A stretch of DNA of 64,000 nucleotides from Alitta virens. Lineage: Eukaryota; Annelida; Polychaeta; Phyllodocida; Nereididae. Both the position numbers and the translations under genes were made by a program. This document shows, piece by piece, positions 42,944 to 56,204 of this stretch (position 1 is its first letter; the number at the start of each line of letters is the position of its first letter). A model generated the notes under the pieces. The model saw only the letters and a program-made list of their open reading frames with translations. It had not been told where the DNA came from and did no database searches. Where the stretch lies: assembly GCA_932294295.1 (NCBI GenBank), contig OW028573.1, positions 17,752,155 to 17,816,154 of the forward strand, in the 5' to 3' direction.

Positions 42944-45900
42944 ATGTCAGCTGAAGATAGAAGCCGTTTGCGAGCATACAAGAACAAGGGCAAAGATGTC
43001 GATGTAAGAATTACTTTAGTCTTTAGTCATACCAACATAATCATGTCAGGTCTTTGTTTATATACTGCTGTAAGTTCCTTTATGCTTGCTTCTATATTAC
43101 TGCTATGACTGTTATGCACTATAAATGTTTCTGAAAATTTTGGATTTCTTTCTAGGAAATGCGCCGGCGTCGTAACGAAACAAGTGTTGAACTCAGGAAA
43201 GCCAAGAAGGATGACCAGTTAACAAAGAGAAGGAATTTGGTTGTCCTTGATGATGAACCTGTCAGTCCTCTGCAAGAACAGAACAGGGTTGGTTGTCACA
43301 TACCTAAATTAAGGATGTCAAATTGCAATTCAAATGGCGCAGAGATATTGTTTTAATGTACACTTTTGGTAAAATTTCAGAATGCCTTATCCATGGTGGA
43401 GATCATCAATGGAATCCAGAGCACTGACAGTAAAACACAGTTTGAGTGCACACAGGCTGTTAGAAAACTGTTGTCACGAGAACGTAAACCACCTATCGAT
43501 GACGTCATACAGGCTGGCTTGATTCCACGACTTGTCGAATTCCTTTCCTTCGATGAACAGTATGTTGCATCATAACACCAATTTAGGGTGTTTCTTATGA
43601 TTTTGTCATAGATGTTAATAATTATCAGTGTTCCAGCTAGGCCATTTTGAGCATGATGCTGCACCATGCTCGTTTGCCAGTGCCATGCCCGAAAATAAGT
43701 GAAGACCTTATTTTTTTGCTTTTCAACTAGCTGGGCGCGTGTACGAGTCTTTTTAGGTGCCCTAATATTCTTGTGCGCCATGCCCAATTCAAATACGAGC
43801 TGTAACACTGATTATGGGACCAATTTTGAATAGTAATATGTTGAATCAATTAATAATCGATGTGGATTGGTAGTGGATGTGGAAAAAGGGATAAAGCAAT
43901 GAGGCACTTAATTCAGTTGGCAATCACAATGACAATCACTACTGGTACTTGAGCCTAATTATGTTATATTTTTTACAGTGTTGAAATACAATTTGAAGCT
44001 TGCTGGGCTTTGACAAACGTTGCATCTGGAACACCAGAACAGACGAAGGCAGTCGTGAATTCAGGCGGTGTTGGTCCTTTTGTCAAATTACTATCATCGC
44101 CTAGACAGACTGTAGCCGAGCAAGCAGTTTGGGCCATCGGAAACATTGCTGGTGATGGGCCTCACCTTCGAGACTTTGTCATCAAACTGGGCTGTGTGGC
44201 ACCTCTGCTCAACCTCGTAACTCCTGACACTGCAGTAAGTCAACTATTGTAACGTTTCATGTTATTTCTCGGTCAACTTCATAAAATTTTATGGTCATAT
44301 GTATTCCCTCGGTTGTTTGTGATAAATGACTTCTCAATTCAATTTGTATTTTCAGCCAACATTCTTGCGTAATGTCACATGGACTTTGTCAAATCTGTGC
44401 CGCAACAAAAACCCCCCTCCCCCAATGGAAACCATGAGACAAATATTGCCAGTGCTTGTACAGTTACTTCATCACACAGACAAAGAAGTTTTATCTGACA
44501 CCTGTTGGGCTCTCAGTTACATGACTGATGGACCCAATGAGAAAATCCAAGAGGTCATCAATGCAGGTATGAGCATGACATAGTATATATACATAACAAT
44601 TCTTTAACCCAGAGAGTTTGAGATTAGTAAGCTGGCATTCATGTTCATATGAATTATTTGTAATGCATCAACTTATTTTGTAATAACAGGAGTGATCCCA
44701 CGACTTGTCGAACTGCTTGGCCATGAGGAGGTCTGTATTGTCACACCTGCATTGCGAGCTGCTGGTAATGTGGTCACAGGCGATGATTCACAAACTCAGG
44801 TGCGTAGTCTTGTTATGAATAGTGGTATGTTTAACACAGTATGTAGATTATGTGGATTTGTGCCTTTCGATGTATATGACCCTCAGGGTTAAAATGTGAA
44901 ACCACATACATCTTAGTATCTACTGTCTATTATGTAGCTCCCTTTTTGTTTCAGGCTGTGATTGATAATGGTGCCCTAATAGTGTTCCACAAACTCCTGC
45001 AGCATCCGAAGAGTAACATCCAAAAAGAAGCTGCCTGGGCAATCTCTAATATTACTGCAGGCAATGAAAACCAAATCCAATGTGTTATCGATGCCAACCT
45101 CATGCCCCATATTGTCCAGATTCTCCTGAAGGTAATTTGTTATGGCTTAAATATAAGTACTATTGTATATTTACAAAACTGTGATTTGCCCATTCAAACA
45201 TTATTGTATTCAACTATAGTTTGAAACTGCGTCTTTCATTCCCAGGGTGAATTTAAGAGCCAAAAGGAAGCAGCTTGGGCAGTGACCAACCTCACATCTG
45301 GTGGTAATGTCACTCAAATTGACTATGTAATTAGATTGGGAGTCCTCAAACCTATCTGTGATCTGCTACTTGCCAAGGATGCCAAAATTGTCCGTGTTCT
45401 CCTGGATGCTATCTCCAATCTGTTACATGTGAGTATTCTTAGATGAGTATAATTAAACATTTCTATGTACAGTGGCCCATTCATAACACGCACACTCACA
45501 ATGATAGTTAGGTTATAACAAAGTGATTGCCCAGGACCAAATTTGTCTTGCCTACCTGTTTGTTTCTACGGGAGCCGAATATATGTATGAAAAATTGGAA
45601 TTGTAAAATTAGTGGCCATGTATCACTTGGGCTTTATAATTTTTGCGAGTATAATGAAATCTGGTGGCAACAAAGACTTCGGAACAGTCCCAAATAGTTC
45701 AGAATACGCGGGTCCAACTGTAATTTGTGGGACATAGTGCCTGAAGTGGTTCAATACCTGAAACTACAATGATGTAACAAAAAAGGCAAGTTAAATTGTA
45801 AAGGTTACAGTTGTTGCACTTCTTTTTTGTGTAAGGTTATTTTATTTGCCTATATTGACTCATTTCTAGGCTGCTAGCGGTGTTGGTGCTACAGATTCCC

Positions 45901-46222
45901 TGACGAGACTCATTGAGGAGGAAGGTGGTTTAGACAAGATTGAACAACTGCAACAACATGAGAATGAAGATATTTACCATGCAGCTCTCAGCATTATTGA
46001 TAAATACTTCTCGGAGGAGGTACGAAGTGTTCGAAAAGTTCACGATATTCTCCATTGTTCTTAATGCTCTGCTAAATGTCTTCCATAATATTTATGTAAA
46101 TAATTTGTGAACTCTTAAATTTGCAGGGAGAAGAAGTTACTGACCTCGCCCCACAAAGCAGTGAACAGGGTACATTCCAAATGACACAATCCGCTGTACC
46201 CACAGACGGCTTCAACTTCTAA
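42944..46222 (+). CDS. KPNA2: Importin subunit alpha, KPNA2-type (517 aa, 10 coding exons)
   Basis: Coding parts are 42944-43003, 43156-43287, 43381-43559, 43979-44234, 44356-44566, 44690-44799, 44955-45131, 45246-45428, 45870-46019 and 46127-46222. They sum to 1554 bases with matching phases and no stop. The protein is the adaptor that binds nuclear localisation signals and pairs with importin beta. The N-terminal IBB domain shows [20 protein letters not shown] and KRRN. Armadillo repeats show the WxxxN ladder that binds NLS lysines (CWALTN, VWAIGN, TWTLSN, AWAISN, AWAVTN). The C-terminal [18 protein letters not shown] is the CAS exportin-binding region. Signatures [18 protein letters not shown] and TPEQTKAVV fit the KPNA2 (alpha-1) subfamily. 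Human KPNA2 is 529 residues, so this copy is full length. All junctions are GT-AG. Confidence 0.96.
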
Positions 46223-48600
46223 AGTAGTCTGTCGAAACTTTAGATATGCATATCATAGGTAATCCAAGCTAACAACTATGAAGATTATGTCAAATTGACT
46301 CAGAATCATGACTGTATACTGTAATTCTCTTTTAAACGGTCTCTGCTACAACCTTGTGCTACAATCCTTACTGTTATTCTTTGTCTTCTATTACTTTTTC
46401 TATTTTTCTTTTGTGCGTTTACACGAGAGACTGCTGGTGCTGTCTGTGACATTGTGTGCTGGAAGTATGAATGATTTATAACTTTATCCTATGTTACTCA
46501 AGCATGTTCTTTTGATAAATATCCTTCTACTAATATTTTTACACATTAAATATCTTCTTTGCAAGTGTGAATTACTCTTCTTGTAGTTTGTTGCATTGCA
46601 AGGCTTGTGAATTTGAAGTTATACAAATGTACTGGAAAAGTCTGAAATGCAGGTCAATAGTTATGGAATGACAATGTCAGGAATTCGATCTAGATTATGC
46701 AAAAGATTTGATATAATTCTTGCAAATATAAGTCACATTTAACACTTTGTTCTGAAACCAATGATGATTTATTCATCTTGGCTGATCTGATTAAGAACAT
46801 AATATTTGGAAAAACTCTTGGAAAAAGTAACTGAGCTTTATGACTAGATAAACAGTTGTCCGGACTTCAAAAATGTTTTTCATTGGAGGTCTTTGCTTAA
46901 TCTGACTGTTTTGAGCTTGTCTGTTCAACTAACGGACGTGGTATTGTAATCACTTGGATGGTTGTTGGTGTTAGCACCTACTGGTCAGATATTTTTTGAC
47001 CTGGTACTTTGGTTGACACTGAACAAATGCTGAAAACTTCCAAATAGAATGAGTTGTGTGAATTTCATCAAATATAATGAAACTGCTGTATCTTAAACGC
47101 ATGTGAATGTCATTTAAAATAACAATGGCACCATAATGAAAGTCGGGAGTTAAATGAGCACTTACCGAAGTGATGTTTGACGTATATTCTCACGAACATT
47201 ACAGCAACAAGATTAAGTGAGATTAACTTGCCTCAAGTGTGCATGGGCCAAGTCACTCTTCAAAGATTATAATAATGGGGAGGTATAGCCAAACCATTGT
47301 GCATTTTGTGATATAAGCACCAAATTTGTTTCCCATGTCAAAGTATAATAAACAAATTCAGCTAAAAATTTGAACAGGATGTGGTGTCAGCTATTTTCCA
47401 AACTGGCACCCGTTTTATTTTATCGGTCTCTAAAATCTTCACATATTCATATCAAACAACACATAGGATGGAATAAAAGTTATTAGACCTTCCAAATGGT
47501 GCTGGAACTACAGAAGGTGCATATATAACTTCGAGCTGTTTCTGTAGCAGTCGTGAAAACGGGGCACTAATGAACAACTGCAATTTTCGTTTTTACCAAC
47601 AACACCTAAAATAGGACAATATAATGAAAAATTTTCCAGGTGACCCCCCAGAATGCCTTGAAAAAATTCACATGTGCTCGTCTACCCATAGTATGAAAAA
47701 CTGCCACATATTAGTTCTATATCTCAATTGGTTTTCGTTTTACACCCCTTTGAAAATTGTTCACCCCCTGATGCATTTTCAGGCAACTGGCAGCTTATAG
47801 CTGCACTATAGATGGATGCCAGTATAAGGCTGAAACTTGCAATACAGGCTATCCCAAAGAATTCAAAAATGGTCTCAAATCAAGTGTATCTCTCTGTGAT
47901 TTTGCATGGTTGGGCTACAAAATAAGTCGAAAAACCAATGAAAAAACTAGGCTTTATGTAATAAGACATAGCTCTGAGACTAAACATGATACAGTGCTGA
48001 AATTTCTTTTTTAAGTTCCTCTACTATTTCAGTGTATAAAAAAGCATTAATTTTGATTAAATCTGTGGTAGATCTCCTGTAAAAAATATAATTGTATGTG
48101 GATTATTTTAGATTTTGCCCAAATTACATATGTGAACATGATCTGGAAAAAAAATCCAAATATAATTATATTGTTATCAAAATTATGTGTATTAATTGCA
48201 CAAATTATCAAATGACACTGTTATGAGTGAACAAATTTGTTATTTGATTGCTGTTAAGTAGTCAATTTTGAGCATATGTTAAAAAAGCACCATGCTCAAA
48301 TTTACCAGCAAACTATTTGTGCGTTGTGCATGGAGGGGTTCGTCAGAGGCCGCTTGATTTTGCCACCTGTATTAATACAGCAAGAGTTCACAGTTGACAT
48401 TTTGGAAGGTCCATTATGCCTCATGTAACTAGTAAGGCTGCATTAAACAGTATTATGTAATATATATATGGCAACATTTTTATATTAATAATGTTTACAC
48501 ATATGAACAGCTAACATGAATTTTAGGCAGCATCATGCTGCTACTAAAATATTGATGTCTAGAGGTCATGAACATTGCTTCGAAACTGAACAATTTAAAG
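46223..48600 (+). other. Importin alpha 3' UTR and intergenic DNA
   Basis: No coding signal was found. A candidate AATAAA lies near 47347. One half of an inverted repeat lies at 47640-47825. Confidence 0.5.
47640..47825. repeat. Inverted repeat, left copy (partner 53650-53860)
   Basis: CCCATAGTATGAAAAACTGCC, CTATATCTCAATT, TTTTCGTTTTACACCCCTT and GCATTTTCAGGCAACT recur in reverse complement at 53650-53860. The two copies face each other across the LINE. Confidence 0.8.
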
Positions 48601-48624
48601 AGCCTTATACTCGTGCACCATTGT

Positions 48625-48650
48625 TTATATATATATATATATATATATAT
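48625..48650. repeat. AT microsatellite
   Basis: About 12 TA units directly before the 3' end of the minus-strand LINE. Confidence 0.85.
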
Positions 48651-49329
48651 GTTTATTGCTGTAGACACACATAATGCATTACAATATGTTGTATTTGCAA
48701 AATATTAGTTAAATTCAAATTGCAAATAACAAAATTTTATAAATAATTAATCTAATAGTACAAAAGTAAATCAAAGTGTCCTTGTGTGAATCTGGATCCA
48801 CATAAAGTTCATGACTTTGTAAATCTCTGATTAACTGTATAATACAGTAGTCTTCAGTAGAGCATTTCAATACTTGTGTGAAGTTTGAATTTAATTTTGT
48901 TAATTCATTCACCGGTACTTTAGTGGCATGACTAATCATACTTGGTGAACTGTTTTGGCCTATGATACTCTTCATTGAGTTCAGACCATTGTTTGCAAGG
49001 TATTTCACAGTTTCGTTCTTGCTTTTTAGCATTGTGTGCACAAGCTTTATTATCCTTTTGTAAATTTGTACACTGGAGTGGTCTATTTTCAAGAGATGAG
49101 GCAGGTACCTGTTCCACATTGTGTGAAATGCTTTGGTCCCATTATCACTTAGATCCCATGCCTGCACTCCATACATGTGACACACTTGTTTCTGAAAAGC
49201 CTCCAAGATAATTTTATCTGGAGCATCATGGAGTGAGGCTAACAACACATTAGTTCTGCCAATTAAGTCTCCTTTTTTACAGTTCACTTCAGGAGTTTCA
49301 CTAAGGTTATGGCTTCCCAGTAGGCGCAA

Positions 49330-50635
49330 GTCATAAAAATGACGTCTTTTTCTGGTCTCAAATTGGTCATGACGTCGATGACCAATATGAGACGTAAATG
49401 AGTTGTAATTTTCAAGACGTCAAAATGACCAGGAAATATGACGTCTTATCTACGTCTTATTCTGGTGCTCAAGCAGACGTAATTATTTTACTAAATTTAT
49501 ACGTCTTTATTACGTCAAAAAATTACGTCTAGAATACGTAATTTTTTTACGTCTTATCAACGTAATTTTGTGGTCTTTAATATAACCAATTCTTTAACCA
49601 TGAAGTCTCATACAATTTGCAAGTTAACATTTTTAGCAATTAATATATATTGACTAAATTCACATTTTGTGTAACTTCATATTTTTAATTTAGGATAGAA
49701 AAATACAATGTGAACTCCTTTTCAGAATATATTTCAATGTATAGCAAATTTATCAACTTTTCTAACCAAGCTGAAGTCTATCAATTGGGGTTAATGGGCT
49801 CATAATATCACCCTGACCCCAGTGCACCCTATATTATAGCCATGTGCCTATCATTATCTGAACTGGCTGACCAATCAAACCCCTAGAAATCTTGAGCAGC
49901 TGCAGGACAGGTCACATCTTGTCAGTTAAGAATTTGAAATTCATTCAGTAACTTTGGAGGGATACTAGTGAAGTTGGATTTTAAACTTAATTCTTCTATG
50001 GAGTGATATATACCATTTATCACATCATTGCATGGTAAGTGAAGTTTTTTAAATTCTAACCACTGTGAAAATATGTTGCACATGCTGATTCATATATGAT
50101 TTGGTGTTAAGTTTATTTTTGAATATAAATTCATTTCAGGGATCTATGGAACTATGGATGAAACTAGGCTGAAGAATTCTGATATACATGAATAAAAATA
50201 TATATTTCTTCAAAACTTAAATTGCAGCAGTCCCATGTATAGATTTGCATCATATGTGCATGCATGCATCCAATGATGTATGCTATATTACACAATAAAT
50301 TAAAGTTTTTTTCTTTAATTTTAAACTTGTGTTTGTTCTCTGTACATTCAATATGTCCAAAGATTGCAAAGTTCATCTTAAAGAGGTCGTCAGATGATGT
50401 CTAAAAGACGTCATCTGATGACGTATTTTAGACGTCAGATATTGGTCAACTAAATACGTCTAAAAGACGTCATCTGATGACGTATTTTAGACGTCAGATA
50501 TTGGTCAACTAAATACGTCTAAAAGACGTCGTCAGATGACGTCTTTTAGACATCTCATATAAGACGTCATTGAAGTTTGCATATGAGACCAGTATGGGCT
50601 GGTCATGAGACGTCTTGCAGATGTCAAAAAAGTCA
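49330..50635. mobile_element. GACGTC-rich insert splitting the LINE ORF2
   Basis: The LINE RT ends at its active-site motif CYADD (about 50636-50650) and the C-terminal part resumes at 49329. Between them lie some 1.3 kb with dozens of GACGTC/ACGTC(T/A) words concentrated at the two ends (49345-49565 and 50380-50630), and an AT-rich core. TGGTCTCA and TGGTCATGA occur in inverted orientation at the two ends (49359-49380 and 50584-50610). This fits a MITE or foldback element with repeat-rich arms. Confidence 0.65.
50402..50530. repeat. 59-bp tandem repeat with GACGTC palindromes
   Basis: A 59-base unit starting TAAAAGACGTCATCTGATGA is repeated exactly from 50402 and 50461, followed by a partial third unit. 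Each unit contains GACGTC palindromes and a larger imperfect inverted repeat (AAAGACGTCATC/GATGACGTATTT). Confidence 0.9.
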
Positions 50636-53600
50636 TCTGCATAACACAGGGAAGCCAGGTAATGCCTGCCCATCCAGCAACCATATCCATCGTTTTTGAT
50701 CTACTTAAAAGCTTGTCCATGTAGATGCAATACAAAGTGGGCGAAGCAATCCCTCCCTGCCTTATTCCATTTGTACATCCAAACGATTCTGACATAGAAT
50801 TATTCCATTTGGCATAAATAAATTGCCTTTGGTAGAAGTCTATCAGTGCCTGTATGTCTAAAACATCAATATTTCTGTCAATCAGCAGGTTGAAGAGGCG
50901 ATCATAACGTAAGCGATCAAAGGCCTTGGTGGCATCCAAAAAACACCCGGCTACATTTGATCCATTGCTAACATAATGCCTCACCACCTCCTTTACAGCA
51001 AGTGTGCACATAACAGTTCCATGACCCTTCTTAAAGGCATACTGAAGGTCAGAGGTAATGAGCTTTCTTTCATTTCGTAGTAAAAATACCAGGTCAAACA
51101 CCTTTCCAACAAAAGAGGTTAATGCAATACCCCTATAGTTTTCAGCACAGCACAAATTACCTTTGATGTCTATTGGGATTGACTGGATCACAGCCTTCAA
51201 ACTGCACAAGGTTGGTGCCCATGGATCAAGATGGCAGTCAGCAATTGTGCTAAACAAACATAGAAGCTGTCAGACACAAACAACAGGTGATTAGACACCA
51301 ACCCTTTGTTACCATCATACTTTCCAGACTTGAGAAGTTTCACAGCTTTCTTTATCAAACCACTGTCTACCACAGCCGATGAGAGTTATTGGTTTGGAAC
51401 CATTGATCTTATGTGATGATCAATATAAGTCATGAGTGTCTGATCAGAAGGCACCGAGTTGTATAAGTTCTTGTATTTGTGTGCGAAAACCTGAGCTATC
51501 TCAGTATCGCTGTTCTTGCCATTTATGCACACACCTTTGATTTTATTTCTGCCGCCTTTCATGTACTTAAGTTCCTTAAAGAAATCACGAGATTGATTTG
51601 CATTTATATGTTCAGCCATTTTCTGTAATCTATAATCCTTTTCTTTCCGCTTGCAGCGTCTGACAGCATACCTATACTGCCTTCTGCTCTCACACATGTT
51701 TTCATACAAAATTCCTTCTCGGGGTTTGCCGTTACATTTCCAGGCATTAAACCACCTTTTGCATTCAGTCTTAAATGGTCTGACATTATCACTCCATCCA
51801 GGAACTGGACTTCTTGCTTTGAGATTCCTTCTTTTCTGTGGAAATACATCCCCAGCGATTAAGCAAGTATCAATTATAGCATCACAGAAGCTGTCAATTT
51901 CCTGCTGATGTGACATATCACCACAGCTAAGATCACTGCACTCTAATGCATTACAATATGGCAAGTCCTTAATAATTCTGTCAAGGTTTGACCTGTACAT
52001 ATTCTTGTGAGATTCTCTTACTCTATGCCATAGAATATAGTCATGACTAGTATTATCAGTGTTATTGTTGGTATATTGTCTTTGTGGAGTTAGATTAAGT
52101 TCACTCACTACAGGCCAATGACCTGACAGATTTAAAGGGCAGTCCCTAACAAACACCCTGTTGACATTGGCTGTTGAATCCTTGGCATAACAGAAGTGAT
52201 CAATTTGAGACTCAGAATTATAATATTCATTCCAATAGGTGTTGTTGCTTTCAGCTGATTCTAACTGCCAATCGACACAGTGATAAATTGTGATGATACA
52301 GCAAGTCTTTCAAGTATAGGTCATGGGCATTTCCTCTACTGAAGTCAGTATTAAAATCTCCAGCTATAATAATTTTAGTCCCTCCATCTCTCTCAGACAA
52401 AATTGATCCCATGCAGCCTCTCCATATTATTAGGTAGAAGCCATGTTTCCTGAAAGAGAATTATGTCTCCTTTCATTTCATCAATCAGTTCCCCAATATA
52501 TTCTGGTTTAGCACCCCCAAGACCTGTGCTATTATAGGTGAGAATACGTAACACACTATCTATTATTGTTGGTTCCATTGGAGGTCAAACTACCAGCATT
52601 CCTTCGAATGGGATACCATTGCTTGAAATAGATTCTAGCTGGCCAGAAATCCTCTGCCATGATCTTCTCATATTCAGACATTCTGAATGTTATCTTGAAG
52701 CGCTTAGTATCCCACCCAGGAGATGATGTATCCTCCACTGATATGACCTCAATACTCCTGTCCTTCCCGTTGATGTAATTTTCAATATTAACCGTACCAG
52801 AAGATTCATTTACATTTGTAATTTGTACATGAAACTGACTTGGGCCAGATGTCAGGATGTCACTAGCTCCTGCAATACCCGCTTTCTTAGGGCCTGCCTT
52901 CTATTTCCTGCAATTTTGCGCTGTGGAGCCACAATATGGAAACCCTCAGAATTGGCTTGCCTTCTAGGATCATCCTTCCTTGACTGCTGCTGCACTGATT
53001 CCCGCTGCACTTGTGGTCCCATTGTCAGGGTGTCACCTTGAGGCTGCTGACTTGTAGATGGGTTGCTAATCACTCTCTCTGCCCATGTCATGTGAGTTGG
53101 TCTGTCCTGGTCCTTCACTGATGCAATGTGGTCGGTGTTTCTTTGGACATCAGCCCTGATGCTTGCAACTGCAGTTTGCATATCTTGCATCTGTTTTTCC
53201 TGCCTTGATATGATTTCAAAAAGTGTCATTAAACTGCCAGCTGCTTCCGGAGCTGCAGGAGGCAGTTTCGTTACATCCTGGACACAGAAGACTGGAACAT
53301 CATCTGCATTTCCTGCAGCCTTGTGTTGATCCAATGTTTTAAGGATATGAAGAATATCATCGATGTTTGCATCTCTGGCACTTCTGCTGGCTGAATTATA
53401 ACTATATATATTTGAAATTTAATGATTAACTAATTACTGTATTTCATGAATACGAAATAATGTTATTGATTGGTGTGTGATTGTGTACAAATGGCTCAAC
53501 ACTTAGTCAACAGACCAAGGAAATATGGCCAAAGGCTCATATCCTAGACAGTTCACCAAGAAATCGTAAATAAATGCATTTTATGGCAGTATATGGCATT

Positions 53601-53649
53601 TGAATTGTGTAAAAACCAACCTGCCGTAAAGTTGCCAACCTTATTCGGA

Positions 53650-53860
53650 GATACACTTATATAGCTATAAGCTGCCAAAGTTGCCTGAAAATGCACTGGC
53701 GAAAAACTTTAAAAAAATTAACAATTTCGAAGGGGTGTAAAACGAAAATTAATTGAGATATAGACCGATCACCTGATATTCTCCACTCTGCGCCCATGCA
53801 CATCTCTGCCCATAATAGTTGGCAGTTTTTCATACTATGGGTATATAAGCACATATGATT
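53650..53860. repeat. Inverted repeat, right copy
   Basis: Reverse-complement partner of 47640-47825. This copy carries about 60 bases that the left copy lacks. Confidence 0.8.
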
Positions 53861-54381
53861 TGACACGGAATGACCCAAGTTCAGAGCAAATTTATTGTAT
53901 TTCACTGGCATATTTTGAGTTCTTTGCATTTTAACATCACCAGATTTAGTTTCAGTTTTTAATTTGTCACATAGCAAGGGGTTCACCCTTGGGACCACAA
54001 GTTTTTCACAATGTTGAGGTCTATGGATAGACATGCTTTGTTAGACAATAACTCTTCATACAAGCATATGAGACTGTATATTCTAATTCTTGGGTGTGAT
54101 GCTCATTAACTGCAGCGTTTTCACGCTCGTGATTATCAACATAAATATCCGCATCCCACGGGGTAGCAGTGACAGCATCGTTAATAGTCATAAGAACTGA
54201 CAATCTCAGAATTCATACTCAAACCTGAACTGACAGAAGAGTAACCCCTGGACCGAGTCAGTTGTCCTGTCTTTTAACAATGGAATACAAATTTTTGTTT
54301 CAACAATGGAATACTTCTATGTTATATTTGTGTCTGATCAACACACGTTATACTCCAGTGTTCTTGCTCACGTATTTGCAC

Positions 54382-54505
54382 GGGTGGGGGCCTAGCTCAG
54401 TGGTAGCGTGCTGGGCATCCAACCACTGGGTCCCGGGTTCAATTTCCAGTCGAGCCTATGTTGGATGGCTGTTTCATCCTTTGTCTCATTGCCATGGTCC
54501 CTATT
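54382..54505 (+). mobile_element. tRNA-derived SINE, 3'-truncated
   Basis: The head GTGGGGGCCTAGCTCAGTGG and B box GGGTTCAATTTCC are followed by CATTGCCATGGTCCCT, and then the sequence stops at the border of the foldback element. The tail seen in other copies is missing, so the foldback probably inserted into the SINE or replaced its tail. Confidence 0.85.
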
Positions 54506-54506
54506 C

Positions 54507-55212
54507 AGGAACAGGCATGTGCAGTTTCATTGAAATTGATACATTTCTACCTATAGCACAACTCACATGAAGTTTTACACTAGTTTATATAGGATTTATC
54601 CATTGATTTTCAGCTTTCGTCAGATTTTGCACTAGATAAATTGAATTGTTTGCTGATTCCTAACATAGTCATGCGTCTAGTCAATAGAAGTGAGATACAG
54701 GTCTGTGACAACTATTTTGTAGTCCTGCTCCACTGATAGCTTGAAATTATTGGGATTTCGAGATTTTTTATTTATTTTCAATATAGATCAATCTGTAATT
54801 TGAAATATATATATAAAAAAAGGTGCAGCTGTATTTCATACCGATGGTAAATGTGAAGAAAAATGCTACAGTTCTAATAAATCTATAATTTTGCTTTTAA
54901 AACTCTCCTATCATACGTGGTCCAATATAATATATATATATACTATTTTTTGCACTGATTTAACTGATATTTGCTGCTGAAACCTGTTGAAGTGTTCAGG
55001 GCCCTATGTAAGCACCTGTATCTCACATCTAATGACTTAACTCATGACCAGATGTAAAATCAGCAAAAAATTCCCATTTACCCGGTGTAAAATCTGACAA
55101 AAGTGAAAATTCAATGAAAAATCCTATATAAACTAGTGTAAAACTTCACATAGAGTTGTGCTACAGGTACAAATGCATCAATTTTAATGAAACTGCACAT
55201 GCATGTTCCTTT
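54507..55212. mobile_element. Foldback MITE with ~200-bp inverted arms
   Basis: The left arm (GGAACAGGCATGTGCAGTTT, ACTAGTTTATATAGGATTT, GTGAGATACAGGT) is mirrored at the right in the order ACCTGTATCTCAC, AAATCCTATATAAACTAGT, AAACTGCACATGCATGTTCC. The core is AT-rich. It is about 700 bp with no ORF. From 55213 to 55860 I see nothing further. Confidence 0.8.
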
Positions 55213-56204
55213 GGTCAAAATGCAATACCAAAAAAAAGTTAGGTTGGATCTGATAATATTTTCAAATTTGCTGGGCACCAGCCACACCCTAGCCCAGGTA
55301 TCATCAACGTACCCCAGTAACAAGGAGGACTGAAAACTTCTGTTGAAAATTTCCTATATGAGCAAATTACAACATTCGGCTCACTTGGGAGCCATAGCAG
55401 TCCCTCTTTTTGAGTGCCTTGGCAGAGTTGAGGTTACATGTGCATTGTGACATGAACATTTTAGCAGATCCTTAGTTGCTGCCTAACTTCTTAGTCCAGT
55501 AGTTCAGCTCAAATATCTAGAAGAATTGTGCAAATGGTGTAAAAAGCATGAAAATAGGCAAAAATGTACTTCAGACTATGGTGATCAATTCTAGATAGGG
55601 CCACCCAGAAAAGATCACATCACATGATAGCCTAATTCCAAGATGGCCATCGAAGTAAACTTTGTTACAATTATGTCCATGATAGGACTGATTTTATGCT
55701 CCATTCTTGGATTAACGAGGTCATGCTATTAGAGGTCATGCTATATGTATGTCTAGTGTTTTGATACAAGATATAAGCCACAAAATGCAAGATTGCACCC
55801 AAAATGTCCACTGTAAAGCTAAAATTCCACGATTCTAGGTATATTAGTTCATATATTTAAAGGGGGATTCTAACATAGCCGGTTTTCCCAGAAAAGCCGT
55901 GTTGCTGTCGTAGAATTATGTAATACCTCATTTTGACGACTTCACTTAAGGCGACGGGTGAGTTGGCGGCAGCGAGGTGTGAATCACGGACACTGGCGGA
56001 TCACACGTAGGATACGTACCAAACCCAATGGATGATGCCCGGTCTGATGCCGGGTGAGCCACGGGTAAATCACGTTCACGATGGGAGACTTCATGGCATC
56101 TACGTATGACCTGCAGGCTTGTACGTGTGAGGGGAGTATCAATCACGTGTCAAAGGCAGGAAGGTTGTCACTGGCAGACAGCAAGGATCCCACTGAAGGA
56201 GTGT

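Larger units (their letters stand above)
48651..53400 (-). mobile_element. APE-type LINE, broken, minus strand
   Basis: From 53334 downward: ORF1 (52560-53334) with a coiled-coil-like QEKQMQDMQTAVASIRADVQ and a C-terminal FRMSEYEKIMAEDFWPARI domain; an endonuclease start LRILTYNSTGLGG and IILFQETWLLP (52393-52578); a middle part 51386-52156; RT (50640-51257) with AFKKGHGTVMC, CFLDATKAFDRLRYDRLF and GIRQGGIASPTLY; and the C-terminal part 48715-49329. Frameshifts occur between segments, and a GACGTC-rich block separates RT from the C-terminal part. About 4.7 kb in all, without the insert about 3.4 kb. Confidence 0.88.

Noticed and set aside
43377..43808. 143-codon minus-strand frame
   Set aside because: It is antisense to importin alpha exon 4 and the following intron. 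No family is recognised.
48975..49211. Plus-strand 78-codon frame
   Set aside because: It is antisense to the C-terminal part of the minus-strand LINE ORF2.
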